64,000 nt of DNA from Nonomuraea jabiensis (GCF_014204795.1 NZ_JACHMB010000001.1:4340001-4404000), one strand, 5' to 3'; shown: positions 54,673-63,067, counted from the first letter of the stretch. Numbers and translations: made by a program. Notes: a model not told the origin generated them from the letters alone.

Positions 54673-55185
54673 ATGACCATTCCCGACCATCATCTGACGC
54701 AGGGTGAACGGCGCATCCGGTCCTTCCATCCCCACTGGAAGCGGCTCGTGCTCCCCTTCCTGGCGCTGGTCCTCGTCGTCGCGGCCGCGGGCGCGGCGAT
54801 GTTCTTCATCCCCGGCGGCTGGGAATACGCGTTCTACGCCAGGATCGCCGTCGTCGTCATCGGCCTCATCCTGCTGACGATCTGGTCGCTCGTCCCCTAC
54901 CTGCGGTGGGTCAACACCGGCTACGTTCTCACCACCCACCGCTTCACGATCAGCACCGGCGTGCTCAACAAGTCGACCGACGAGATCCCGATCACCAAGG
55001 TCAACACGGTCAGCTCCGACCAGACCTTCCCCGAGCGCCTGCTCGGCTGCGGCACGCTGACCGTCGAGTCCGCGGGCGACCGGGGCGAGATCGTGCTGCG
55101 CGACATCCCCAAGATCCAGGACGTCCGCACCGACCTGTTCAGGCTCGTCGAGGACGCCTCCGACGGCGAGCTCGACGGCCGCTGA
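54673..55185 (+). CDS. PH-domain membrane protein (YdbT/bPH2-like)
   Basis: 170 aa. Two membrane helices (~25-50 and ~58-75) precede a bacterial PH domain (~80-160: NTGYVLTTHRFTISTGVLNKSTDEIPITKV). Such proteins are common single genes of unclear role. The adenylate cyclase gene starts 3 bp after its stop, so co-transcription is likely. Confidence 0.87.
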   Translation: MTIPDHHLTQGERRIRSFHPHWKRLVLPFLALVLVVAAAGAAMFFIPGGWEYAFYARIAVVVIGLILLTIWSLVPYLRWVNTGYVLTTHRFTISTGVLNKSTDEIPITKVNTVSSDQTFPERLLGCGTLTVESAGDRGEIVLRDIPKIQDVRTDLFRLVEDASDGELDGR

Positions 55186-55188
55186 CGC

Positions 55189-56154
55189 GTGAGCCGCCAG
55201 CCCGGCCGGCCGACCGCCGAGGAGATCGAACGCCTGCTCGTCGGCTCGCCGGCCCGCTTCACGAAAGAGCAGGTCACGGCCAAGGCCGGGGTGTCGCAGG
55301 AGCTCGCCGAGCGCATCTGGCGGGCGCTCGGGTTCGCGCAGCGGGCCGACGGCGCCGTGGCGTTCACCGACGCCGACGTGGCGGCGCTGCGCCGGGTGCG
55401 CCGGATGCTCGACGGCGGCACGCTCGACGAGCAGACCGTCATCCGCATGGCCCGCGCGCTCGGCCAGACCACGGCCCGGCTGGCGCAGTGGCAGGCCGAG
55501 ATCATGATCGGCGCGATGCTGCCGGCGGAGCCCTCGCAGGACGACCTGGCCAAGGTGCTCGGGGCGGCGCAGGAGCTGATGCCCGACTTCGCGCAGGTGC
55601 TGGTCCACGTCTGGCGGGCCCAGCTCGCCGCCGCCGGCACCCGGCTGCTGGCCATCGCCGACGGCAACGACGAGCTGGTGCCGACCCGGGTGACGATGGC
55701 CGTGGGGTTCGCGGACCTGGTCTCGTTCACCAGGCGCAGCCGCGAGCTCGACGAGAAGGAGCTGGCCGAGCTGGTCGAGGGGTTCGAGGCGCGGGCCTCC
55801 GACGTGGTGGCCTCCCACGGCGCCCGGCTGGTCAAGACGCTGGGCGACGAGGTGCTCTTCACCGCCCCGAGCCCGGCCCAGGCCGCGGGGATCGCGCTCG
55901 ACCTGGTCGAGTCGGGCGTCGAGCTGCGCGTCGGTCTGGCGTACGGGCCGGTCCTGCCGACCATGGGCGACGTCTTCGGCACCACCGTCAACCTGGCCGC
56001 CCGGCTCACCGCCATCGCCCGGCCGGGCACGATCCTGGTCGACTCCGCGCTGGCCGAAGGGCTGGAGGGGTTCGATCTGCACAAGATCAGGCGCCGGCCC
56101 GCGAGAGGGCTCGGCGTGGTCCAGCCCTATCTCTTGCGGAGATCATCCTCCTGA
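55189..56154 (+). CDS. Class III adenylate/guanylate cyclase, Rv1264-like
   Basis: 321 aa, GTG start 3 bp after the PH gene. N-terminal helical regulatory region (~1-155: TAEEIERLLVGSPARFTKEQV) like the autoinhibitory part of Rv1264/Rv2212, then a class III catalytic domain (~165-320) with metal Asp in VGFADLVSFT and KTLGDEVLF, and NLAARLTAIA near the transition-state Arg/Asn. It makes cAMP as a dimer; Rv1264 is acid-activated, which may apply here. Confidence 0.9.
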   Translation: MSRQPGRPTAEEIERLLVGSPARFTKEQVTAKAGVSQELAERIWRALGFAQRADGAVAFTDADVAALRRVRRMLDGGTLDEQTVIRMARALGQTTARLAQWQAEIMIGAMLPAEPSQDDLAKVLGAAQELMPDFAQVLVHVWRAQLAAAGTRLLAIADGNDELVPTRVTMAVGFADLVSFTRRSRELDEKELAELVEGFEARASDVVASHGARLVKTLGDEVLFTAPSPAQAAGIALDLVESGVELRVGLAYGPVLPTMGDVFGTTVNLAARLTAIARPGTILVDSALAEGLEGFDLHKIRRRPARGLGVVQPYLLRRSSS

Positions 56155-56168
56155 CACAAGATGCTGGC

Positions 56169-57254
56169 ATGCCGTACGAAGTGAAGGGCGTCGTCGCCCG
56201 GGCCAAGGGCCAGGAAGTTTCGCTCGAGACGGTCGTGGTGCCGGACCCAGGTCCCGGCGAGGCGGTCGTCAACGTGCAGGCGTGCGGGGTCTGCCACACC
56301 GACCTGCACTATCGCGAGGGCGGGATCAACGACGACTTCCCGTTCCTGCTCGGCCACGAGGCGGCGGGCGTCGTCGAGGCGGTCGGCCCCGGCGTCACCG
56401 AGGTCGCGCCCGGCGACTTCGTGATCCTCAACTGGCGCGCGGTGTGCGGCCAGTGCCGCGCGTGCCTGCGCGGCCGCCCGTGGTACTGCTTCGCCACCCA
56501 CAACGCCACGCAGAAGATGACGCTCAAGGACGGCACGGTGCTGTCGCCCGCGCTGGGCATCGGCGCGTTCCAGGAGAAGACGCTGGTCGCCGCGGGCCAG
56601 TGCACCAAGGTCTCCGCCGAGGCGCCCGCGCAGGTCGCGGGCCTGCTGGGCTGTGGCGTCATGGCGGGCATCGGCGCCGCGATCAACACCGGCGGCGTGA
56701 CGCGCGGCGACTCGGTGGCCGTCATCGGCTGCGGCGGCGTCGGCGACGCCGCGATCCTCGGCGCCTCGCTGGCCGGGGCCGCGAAGGTCATCGCCGTCGA
56801 CGTGGACGACCGCAAGCTGGACTGGGCGCGCGACTTCGGCGCCACCCACACGGTCAACTCCCGCGAGAGCGACCCGGTCGAGGCGATCCGCGACCTGACC
56901 GGCGGCTTCGGCGCCGACGTGGTCATCGAGGCGGTGGGCCGCCCCGAGACGTACAAGCAGGCCTTCTTCGCCCGCGACCTGGCCGGCACGGTCGTGCTGG
57001 TCGGCGTCCCGACGCCTGACATGACGCTGGAGCTGCCGTTCATCGAGGTCTTCGGGCGCGGCGGCGCGCTGAAGTCCTCCTGGTACGGCGACTGCCTGCC
57101 CTCGCGCGACTTCCCGATGCTCATCGACCTGTTCCTGCAGAACCGGCTGCCGCTCGACAAGTTCGTCTCGGAGACGATCGAGATCGAGCAGGTCGAGGAG
57201 GCGTTCGCGAAGATGCACCGCGGCGAGGTGCTGCGTTCGGTGGTGACGTTCTAG
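56169..57254 (+). CDS. mscR: S-(hydroxymethyl)mycothiol dehydrogenase
   Basis: 361 aa. Zinc-type medium-chain dehydrogenase: catalytic Zn ligands in CGVCHTDLHY (Cys42), GHEAAG; structural zinc loop CGQCRACLRGRPWYC; NAD fold GCGGVGDAAI and IAVDVDDRKLD. The LHYREGGINDDFPFLLGHEA block is specific to the mycothiol-dependent formaldehyde dehydrogenase (MscR), which also reduces S-nitrosomycothiol. The next gene starts at the base after its stop. Confidence 0.92.
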   Translation: MPYEVKGVVARAKGQEVSLETVVVPDPGPGEAVVNVQACGVCHTDLHYREGGINDDFPFLLGHEAAGVVEAVGPGVTEVAPGDFVILNWRAVCGQCRACLRGRPWYCFATHNATQKMTLKDGTVLSPALGIGAFQEKTLVAAGQCTKVSAEAPAQVAGLLGCGVMAGIGAAINTGGVTRGDSVAVIGCGGVGDAAILGASLAGAAKVIAVDVDDRKLDWARDFGATHTVNSRESDPVEAIRDLTGGFGADVVIEAVGRPETYKQAFFARDLAGTVVLVGVPTPDMTLELPFIEVFGRGGALKSSWYGDCLPSRDFPMLIDLFLQNRLPLDKFVSETIEIEQVEEAFAKMHRGEVLRSVVTF

Positions 57255-57866
57255 ATGATCGACAGGGTCATCACCTCGGGCACGTTCTCGCTGGACGGCG
57301 GCACCTGGGACGTCGACAACAACGTCTGGCTGGTCGGTGACGCCCGCGAGGTCGTCGTCATCGACGCCGCCCACGACGCCGCGCCGATCGCCGAGCGGGT
57401 GGGCGGGCGCACGGTCAGGGCCATCGTCTGCACGCACGCCCACAACGACCACATCAACGCCGCCAAGCCCCTCGCCGACCGCACCGGGGCGCCCATCCGG
57501 CTGCACCCCGCCGACCAGGTGCTGTGGGAGCAGCAGTACGGGGCCGAGGTGGCGTACGAGCCGCTGGCCGACGGCGAGAAGATCGAGGTCGGCGGCATCG
57601 CGCTGGAGGTGATCCACACCCCCGGCCACGCGCCCGGCGCGGTCTGCCTGTACGCCCCCGACCTGGGCGCCCTGTTCAGCGGCGACACGCTCTTCAAGGG
57701 CGGGCCGGGGGCGACCGGCCGGTCCTACAGCTCGTTCGACACGATCATCGACTCGATCAGGGGACGGCTGCTGACCCTCCCACCGGAGACCGTCGTGCAC
57801 ACGGGGCACGGCGATTCGACCACGATCGGCGCCGAGGCGCCGCACCTCGAGGAGTGGAGCGAGTGA
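57255..57866 (+). CDS. Metallo-beta-lactamase fold hydrolase, probable S-formylmycothiol hydrolase
   Basis: 203 aa. Metal motif THAHNDHINAAKPL, then TPGHAPGAVCLY, FSGDTLF and HTGHGDST, giving the two-metal site of glyoxalase II-type hydrolases. Directly after mscR (stop and start adjacent), it is placed to hydrolyse S-formylmycothiol to formate, completing formaldehyde detoxification. Formate could feed the formate dehydrogenase-like enzyme 4 kb upstream; that link is inference. Confidence 0.87.
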   Translation: MIDRVITSGTFSLDGGTWDVDNNVWLVGDAREVVVIDAAHDAAPIAERVGGRTVRAIVCTHAHNDHINAAKPLADRTGAPIRLHPADQVLWEQQYGAEVAYEPLADGEKIEVGGIALEVIHTPGHAPGAVCLYAPDLGALFSGDTLFKGGPGATGRSYSSFDTIIDSIRGRLLTLPPETVVHTGHGDSTTIGAEAPHLEEWSE

Positions 57867-57943
57867 GCGCCGACGCCTGGAGGAGCGGCGGGAGCGAAGC
57901 GACCAGAGCGGGGGAAGGCGTCGGCATCAAGGGCGAACGAGCC

Positions 57944-57962
57944 GCCTCCACGAAGTGGAGGC
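57944..57962. terminator. Hairpin after the formaldehyde operon
   Basis: GCCTCCAC (57944-57951) pairs with GTGGAGGC (57955-57962) around a 3-nt loop. There is no T tract. It lies between the MBL gene and the bfd iron boxes. A 34-codon frame (57863-57967) overlaps it and is probably not a gene. Confidence 0.5.
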
Positions 57963-58000
57963 CATGAACAGGGTGGGTAGGGGGATGTGGCCGAGCTAAC

Positions 58001-58019
58001 ATAGGCAAGCCTTACCGAA
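58001..58019. promoter_or_regulatory. Weaker DtxR/IdeR-type iron box
   Basis: The reverse complement of 58001-58019 (TTCGGTAAGGCTTGCCTAT) matches about 14 of 19 positions of the TTAGGTTAGGCTAACCTAA consensus. 11 bp separate it from the stronger box. Confidence 0.6.
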
Positions 58020-58029
58020 GTGAGGTAGC

Positions 58030-58048
58030 TTAGGTGTGCCTAACCTAA
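58030..58048. promoter_or_regulatory. Strong DtxR/IdeR-type iron box upstream of bfd-bfr
   Basis: TTAGGTGTGCCTAACCTAA (58030-58048) differs from the consensus TTAGGTTAGGCTAACCTAA at only a few central positions. It ends 38 bp before the bfd start (58087), so it likely overlaps the promoter. In mycobacteria, IdeR activates bfr genes from such boxes when iron is high. Confidence 0.85.
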
Positions 58049-58086
58049 AGGCGCCCCCACTTCGCTTGCGAGAGGCCTGTCCCCGG

Positions 58087-58263
58087 ATGTATGTGTGCAT
58101 TTGTCGTGCCGTGACCGAGAACGAGGTGCACGACTGCATCGCCTCCGGGGCGAAGAGCGCGAAGCAGATCCGCGACACCACTGGGGCCGGTGGTGACTGT
58201 GCCCGATGTGTACGGAAAATCTGTGCAATCCTGAAACGGTCTGAAGAACTGACGACCGCATAG
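58087..58263 (+). CDS. bfd: Bacterioferritin-associated ferredoxin
   Basis: 58 aa from the ATG at 58087. Four cysteines C4, C6, C38, C41 in the order CxC ... CxxC of BFD [2Fe-2S] domains. Bfd delivers electrons to bacterioferritin to release stored Fe(II). bfr begins 15 bp after its stop. Confidence 0.9.
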   Translation: MYVCICRAVTENEVHDCIASGAKSAKQIRDTTGAGGDCARCVRKICAILKRSEELTTA

Positions 58264-58278
58264 CGAGGGGCCCGTTTC

Positions 58279-58764
58279 ATGCAGGGCGACAAGCAGATCA
58301 TCGAGCTGCTCAACGAGCAGCTGACCGCCGAGCTCACCGCCATCAACCAGTACTTCCTGCACGCCAAGATGCAGGAGAACTGGGGATACACGAAACTCGC
58401 CGAGCACACCCGTGCGGAGTCGATCGACGAGATGCGCCACGCGGAGCGTCTGACCGATCGCATCCTCTTCCTGGAGGGCCTGCCCAACTACCAGCGCCTT
58501 GGCACGCTGCACATCGGCCAGACCGTGGAGGAGCAGCTCAGGGCGGACCTCGAGGTCGAGCTCTCGGTCGTGCAGCGCCTGCGCCCGGCGATCGCGCTCA
58601 TGCGCGAGAAGGGCGACATCACCTCGGCCCGGATCTTCGAGGAGATCCTGGAGGACGAGGAGCAGCACATCGACTATCTGGAGACGGAGCTCAGCCTCAT
58701 CCGCAGCCTGGGCGAGCAGCTCTACCTGGCCCGCTACGCCGAACCGCCCTCGTCCGACGACTGA
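58279..58764 (+). CDS. bfr: Bacterioferritin
   Basis: 161 aa with a GAGGGG ribosome site. Ferroxidase ligands E18, E51, H54 and the later EExH (EDEEQHIDYLE) are present, and Met52 (IDEMRHAE) is the haem ligand between subunits. It stores iron as a 24-mer. Forms a two-gene unit with bfd under iron-box control, and is followed by a hairpin terminator. Confidence 0.95.
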   Translation: MQGDKQIIELLNEQLTAELTAINQYFLHAKMQENWGYTKLAEHTRAESIDEMRHAERLTDRILFLEGLPNYQRLGTLHIGQTVEEQLRADLEVELSVVQRLRPAIALMREKGDITSARIFEEILEDEEQHIDYLETELSLIRSLGEQLYLARYAEPPSSDD

Positions 58765-58781
58765 GCGGCCCCGTGGCCCGG

Positions 58782-58814
58782 AAGGCGCCCCGTCCCCCCC
58801 GGACGGGGCGCCTT
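58782..58814. terminator. Hairpin terminator between bfr and the lectin gene
   Basis: AAGGCGCCCCGTCC (58782-58795) pairs perfectly with GGACGGGGCGCCTT (58801-58814) around a C5 loop. It serves the converging bfr and ricin-lectin genes. Confidence 0.88.
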
Positions 58815-58819
58815 CGGTT

Positions 58820-59308
58820 TCACCGCCAGAGCCACGCCTGCTCTCCGGTGTCCCTGCACGTCCACTGGATGATCCACTTGCCCTTCTTGCGCTCGCCCTT
58901 GCCGACCGCCAGGCACATGCCGGTGGCCCGGTTGCGCAGGCGCTGCAGGTCGTCGTAGATCCACTCCTGCTCGATGCCGCCGTCGGTGCACGGCCACTGG
59001 ATCGCGTACTTGCCCTTGACCTGGGAGCCACGCGCGATCGCCAGGCACATGCCGGTCTTGGCGTTGACGAGCTTGCGCCCCTTGTAGATCCACTGCTGGT
59101 CCTTGTTGTCGGAGCAGGTCCACTGGATGACCTTCTTGCCGGCCTTGACCTCGCTCTTGCCCACGGCCAGGCAGAGGTCGGTGGCGCCGTTCATCAGCCG
59201 CCCGCTGGCGCCCGCCGTGGCGGGAGCGGCGGCCAGGGACAGCGCGAGGGCGGCGGTGGCGGCGGTGGCGGCGGCGACGGCGAACATTCTGGTGGGAGTG
59301 GCGACCAC
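58820..59308 (-). CDS. Secreted ricin-type beta-trefoil lectin
   Basis: 162 aa from the GTG at 59308 (GGAAAGGG site upstream). Signal peptide ~1-36 (ALALSLAAAPATAGASG), then three QxW repeats of about 42 residues, each with CLAVG/CLAIA plus a QQW/QEW/QAW signature and a Cys pair. A stand-alone carbohydrate-binding protein, secreted; no enzyme domain attached. The next gene on the same strand is the MerR regulator. Confidence 0.88.
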   Translation of the reverse strand: MVATPTRMFAVAAATAATAALALSLAAAPATAGASGRLMNGATDLCLAVGKSEVKAGKKVIQWTCSDNKDQQWIYKGRKLVNAKTGMCLAIARGSQVKGKYAIQWPCTDGGIEQEWIYDDLQRLRNRATGMCLAVGKGERKKGKWIIQWTCRDTGEQAWLWR

Positions 59309-59376
59309 GTCAGTGACCCTTTCCGTTGAGGTATTGATCACTGAGACGCGTGCGATTCCTGTTTTGTTGTGATCTT

Positions 59377-59778
59377 TCAGCTTTGGGGCGAGCAGTCGGC
59401 GACGGTGCTGTCGGAGATGATGTCCTCGTACACGGCGACCTTGTAGGTGATGAGGTCCAGGCAGCGGTTGAGATCGCTCATCTGGCGCAGCACGCGCTCC
59501 CGGTGCTCCAGCATGATGGTCAGGCGCTCCGCCTCGTTCCCGGTCCCGTTCCTGACGAGCTCGGTGTACTCCCGGATCGCGGGCAACGGCATCCCCGAGG
59601 CGCGCAGGATGATGCACGTGGTCAGCCAGTGCGCGTCCGCGTCGCTGTAGATCCGCCGCCCGCCCGGCCCGCGGCGCACGGGATTGAGCAGGAGACCCTC
59701 CCGCTCGTAGAAGCGCAGCGTGTGCACGCTCAGCCCGGTGAGTTCGGCGAGCCGGCCGATGCTGATCTCCGATGACAT
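59377..59778 (-). CDS. MerR-family transcriptional regulator
   Basis: 133 aa. HTH SIGRLAELTGLSVHTLRFYEREGLL, wing RRGPGGRRIYSDAD, then a dimerisation helix (ERLTIMLEHRERVLRQMSDL). A single C-terminal Cys (VADCSPQS) and no metal motif, so the ligand is unknown. It is transcribed away from the GH95 remnant and toward the lectin gene, which it may control. Confidence 0.87.
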   Translation of the reverse strand: MSSEISIGRLAELTGLSVHTLRFYEREGLLLNPVRRGPGGRRIYSDADAHWLTTCIILRASGMPLPAIREYTELVRNGTGNEAERLTIMLEHRERVLRQMSDLNRCLDLITYKVAVYEDIISDSTVADCSPQS

Positions 59779-59812
59779 GCCGCCCAGGATACGATTCCGG
59801 CTCTAGTCACCA

Positions 59813-60151
59813 GGATGGTGTACGCCGTCCCCGCCCGGGCGTCCCAGCTCAGCGTGTCCCCGGAGCGCCGCGTGCCCCAGCGCGGCCGCCACCTCCTCCG
59901 GCGCCATCCGCCCGTCGCGATCCAGCGCCTCCTGGACCCGGGCGAGCGCGTCCGGGCCGGCGAGGGGACCAGTCGCCGAAGTCGTACCCCTCCCGCGATC
60001 CCGGGCCGCCCGTCCACAGGCTCTTCTCGTTGAACTGGAGCCGCTCGGTGTCCGTCCCGCCGAACGCCATCGCCCCGAGCGCGCCGTTCCCGATGGGTAA
60101 CGCCTGGGTCTCCCAGTCGGGCCGGTCATACCAGAGGGTCAGATCAGTCAC
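59813..60151 (-). pseudogene. Decayed remnant of a GH95-type alpha-L-fucosidase
   Basis: From a GTG at 60151 the frame reads VTDLTLWYDRPDWETQALPI then GNGALGAMAFGGTDTERLQF, NEKSLWTGGPG and GYDFGDW, a typical GH95 N-terminus. Near 59960 the homology shifts frame: PDALARVQEALDRDGRMAPE EVAAALG continues in another frame. It then jumps, in a third frame, to a short C-terminal piece (GDTLSWDARAGTAYTILVT). The ~600-residue catalytic middle is missing. This looks like an internally deleted, frameshifted gene. Stops in each frame prevent a full protein. Confidence 0.8.
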
Positions 60152-60354
60152 GGCGGACAACATTAACAACATTATTTTTTCCGGCGCGGCGGGGGGCGGG
60201 GGACGCCATTGCTTCGGGTCCCGGTAATCGCGGTAATTTAATCCCGACTAACTGATATTTAGCCGTGTTTGCCCAGGTCAATGGATAGGTCAACTGCGAG
60301 TCAAACCGCGCGCTGTGCCCGGGAAACGATCGCTTAAGGTCCTACGATCGCTTC
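60152..60354. promoter_or_regulatory. A+T-rich control region of the two-component system
   Basis: 203 bp between the GH95 remnant and the response regulator. The direct repeat ACGATCGCTT occurs at 60326-60335 and 60344-60353, 18 bp apart and ending 2 bp before the ATG. TACGAT at 60343-60348 could be a -10 for a leaderless transcript starting at the ATG. Such a pair could be an autoregulatory operator. Confidence 0.5.
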
Positions 60355-61023
60355 ATGACCTGCGTACTTCTCGCCGAGGATGACACCTCGATCTCCGAGC
60401 CGCTCGCGCGTGCATTGCGCCGTGAGGGCTATCAGGTCGAGGTGAGCCCCGACGGCCCACAAGCCCTGGAAAGGGCGCTGTCGGGCGGCATCGATCTCAT
60501 CGTTCTTGACCTTGGACTGCCCGAAATGGACGGTTTGGAGGTGGCTCGTCGCATCCGGGCCGAAGGCCACGGCACTCCGGTCCTGATTCTCACCGCTCGC
60601 GTCGACGAGGTGGACACCGTCGTCGGCCTCGATGCCGGGGCGGACGACTACGTGACGAAGCCGTTCAGGCTGGCCGAGCTGCTCGCCCGGGTACGGGCGC
60701 TGCTGCGGCGCGGCACCTCCGAGACACCGGTCGTTCAGGGCGTGCGTATAGACGCCGACTCCCGCCGCGCGTGGATGGGGGAAAAGGAGCTGCATCTGAC
60801 GACGAAGGAATTCGACCTGCTGCGTGTGCTCGTGCGCGACGCCGGAAAGGTGGTCACCAGGGAGCAGATCATGCGCGAGGTCTGGGACACGAACTGGTGG
60901 GGTTCGACCAAGACCCTCGACATGCACATCTCCTGGCTACGCCGCAAACTCGGCGACGACGCCGCGAAGCCGCGTTACATCACGACCGTCCGGGGAGTCG
61001 GCTTCCGGTTCGAACGCGAGTAG
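60355..61023 (+). CDS. OmpR-family response regulator
   Basis: 222 aa. Receiver domain with acidic pair ED at 9-10 (LLAEDDTS), phospho-Asp52 (IVLDLGLPEMDG), T80 and K102 (DYVTKPF); winged-helix output domain (~130-222: LTTKEFDLLRVLV, then GVGFRFERE). No ribosome site precedes the ATG, consistent with a leaderless message. The histidine kinase follows 3 bp after. Confidence 0.95.
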   Translation: MTCVLLAEDDTSISEPLARALRREGYQVEVSPDGPQALERALSGGIDLIVLDLGLPEMDGLEVARRIRAEGHGTPVLILTARVDEVDTVVGLDAGADDYVTKPFRLAELLARVRALLRRGTSETPVVQGVRIDADSRRAWMGEKELHLTTKEFDLLRVLVRDAGKVVTREQIMREVWDTNWWGSTKTLDMHISWLRRKLGDDAAKPRYITTVRGVGFRFERE

Positions 61024-61026
61024 GAG

Positions 61027-62307
61027 ATGCGCCGCCGACTGCTCTCCTCAACCCTGGTCGTCGCGGTCATCGCGGTTCTGCTGCTGGGGGTCCCCCTGGG
61101 TGTCGTCGTCAGCCGGCTGATCGTCGACGAGGCGGCTCAGGAGCTCGGGGCGGAGGCCAAGCGCCTCGTGGGAGAGGTCGAGTATGCCCGTGTCCAGGAG
61201 ACGCCGCTCGACCCCCAGCAACTGGAGCAGAAGTATCCCGGCAGATACATCCAGATCTGGGAACGCGGAACCCCCTTGCGGGTGACCGTGGTCGGCACCG
61301 CACCGCCGTCCGGTCACCTGATGACCGAGGACGCGCAGACCAACACCGGCGTCTATGTCCGCATAAGTCGTGATCGCGACCAGGTCGAACAGGACGTACG
61401 GGCTCGGCTCCTGCTCATCGTGGCCCTGGCCGTCGCCGCCCTGGCGGTGGCCGTGAGCCTGGCCGTCGTACAGTCCCGGCGGCTGACGCTGCCGCTGCAG
61501 GACCTGGCGAAGATCGCCGAACGGCTGGGCTCAGGAGACGCCCGGCCGAGCAAACACCGTTACGGCATCCCCGAACTCGACCGGGTGGCCCAAGTGCTCG
61601 ACCGCAGCGCGACCCGCATCTCCGACCTGCTCACCCGCGAGCGCGAGTTCGCCACCGACGCCTCCCACCAGCTCCGGACCCCCTTGACCGGTCTCACCAT
61701 GCGCCTGGAGGAGATCGTGTCCGCCGCGGACGAGCCGGAGGTCGTGCGGGAGGAGGGCGAGGCGGCGATCGTGCAGGCGGAGCGGCTGACCGCCGTGATC
61801 GACGAGCTGCTGGCGGCGGCGCGGCGCCAGCGCCATGCCCAGGCCGAGCCGGTCGCCATCGACGACGTGATCATCCAGCAGATCAGGGAGTGGGAGCCGG
61901 TGTTCCGGGAGGCGGGGCGTACCCTGCGGCTCGAAGGCGCCCGCAGCCTGAAGGCGATGGCCACCACCGGCGGCTTCGGCCAGGTGATCGCCTCGCTGCT
62001 GGAGAACTCCCTGCGCCACGGCGGCGGCGACGTCACCGTCACGTCCACCAGCGGCGACAACTACGTGGTGATCGAGGTCGCGGACGAGGGGCCGGGCATC
62101 GCCGACGAGATCGCCCCCAAGATCTTCGAGCGGAACGTCAGCGGCGGCGGAGGCACCGGCCTTGGGCTGACGCTCGCCCGCGCGCTGGCCGCGGCCGACG
62201 GCGGCAGGCTCGAGCTGGTACGGCGCCGCCCGGCGACGTTCGCCATCTTCCTGCGCCCCGCCGAGGACGACGGGGCGCGGACCCGGGTGGTCAGCGGTCC
62301 TGCTTGA
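61027..62307 (+). CDS. Sensor histidine kinase
   Basis: 426 aa. TM1 (~8-32), extracytoplasmic sensor (~33-125), TM2 (~128-150), HAMP (~150-205), DHp with phospho-His214 (DASHQLRTPLTGL), then an ATPase domain with N box ENSLRHG, G1 DEGPGI and G2 GTGLGLTLARA. It phosphorylates the upstream regulator. The sensor ligand cannot be predicted. Its 3' end overlaps the convergent gtrA gene by 17 bp. Confidence 0.94.
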   Translation: MRRRLLSSTLVVAVIAVLLLGVPLGVVVSRLIVDEAAQELGAEAKRLVGEVEYARVQETPLDPQQLEQKYPGRYIQIWERGTPLRVTVVGTAPPSGHLMTEDAQTNTGVYVRISRDRDQVEQDVRARLLLIVALAVAALAVAVSLAVVQSRRLTLPLQDLAKIAERLGSGDARPSKHRYGIPELDRVAQVLDRSATRISDLLTREREFATDASHQLRTPLTGLTMRLEEIVSAADEPEVVREEGEAAIVQAERLTAVIDELLAAARRQRHAQAEPVAIDDVIIQQIREWEPVFREAGRTLRLEGARSLKAMATTGGFGQVIASLLENSLRHGGGDVTVTSTSGDNYVVIEVADEGPGIADEIAPKIFERNVSGGGGTGLGLTLARALAAADGGRLELVRRRPATFAIFLRPAEDDGARTRVVSGPA

Positions 62308-62812
62308 CCCCGGTCTCGGGCAGCTCCATCGGGATGGGCTCGGTGGCCTCCAGGAACACCCACTTCTTGTACGACCAGTAGCGGAACAAGGTGCCGAGCC
62401 CGACGCCCACGATGTTGGCGATGTTGACGCTGAGCGCGTCGTGCCGGTCGAGCGTGTAGGTGGTGAAGCCGATCGTCAGCATGCCGAACAGCAGCGCGAT
62501 GCCGTTGAGCAGGAAGAACAGGAAGTATTCGCGTCCCAGGCCGCTCTGGTCGCGGTCCCGGAACGTCCAGAATCGGTTGCCGATGTAGGCGAAGGTCGTG
62601 GAGATCGTCGTCGCCACGACCTTGGACGTCAGCGGCCCGAATCCCAGCACCACGTTGCAGAGGTTGAGGAGGCCGAAGTCGATCAGGAAGGCGACGGCCC
62701 CGATGCTGCCGAACTTGGCCAGCTCGTGCACAAGGGAGGAGAACCGCTCGTAGAGGCGCTTTACGAAGTCCACGTCTCCGCTCGGTCCCTTCCTTCGACG
62801 AGCCTGACTCAC
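62291..62812 (-). CDS. GtrA-family membrane protein
   Basis: 173 aa, GTG start. Four membrane helices (~35-155) with FGSIGAVAFLIDFGLLNLCN and the NRFWTFRDRD loop typical of GtrA/flippase-type proteins involved in polysaccharide or teichoic acid glycosylation. In actinomycetes gtrA is often next to purK, as here. Confidence 0.88.
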   Translation of the reverse strand: MSQARRRKGPSGDVDFVKRLYERFSSLVHELAKFGSIGAVAFLIDFGLLNLCNVVLGFGPLTSKVVATTISTTFAYIGNRFWTFRDRDQSGLGREYFLFFLLNGIALLFGMLTIGFTTYTLDRHDALSVNIANIVGVGLGTLFRYWSYKKWVFLEATEPIPMELPETGVKQDR

Positions 62813-63067
62813 CTCAGCGTACCGGCCGCCATGGAGGGCCGACGTCAGGCTGGTGAACTTACCACTTAGAAATATCGTCCTATGCCCGGCATTTACGACA
62901 GTTGGGCATTACGCTGCCTTGCACATCGCCCGCGCACATCGCCCGCGACCCGGCATGAGCGGGCGCAGCAGAGCCGCTGGGCGGTCGTGCCTGCGAAGGC
63001 GACCCGGAACGGCCGCCCAGCCCGGGGCGTCCGGGAAAGTCGTTCCGTCCCGGTAAGCTCACCTGGC
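62813..63067. promoter_or_regulatory. Divergent spacer between gtrA and purK
   Basis: 255 bp with no gene. A 13-bp unit, GCACATCGCCCGC, is repeated in tandem at 62921-62933 and 62934-62946. An A+T-rich part (about 62855-62915) probably contains both promoters. Confidence 0.5.

Noticed and set aside
57863..57967. 34-codon frame coupled to the MBL gene stop
   Set aside because: It overlaps a hairpin and has no recognisable domain; too little to call a gene.
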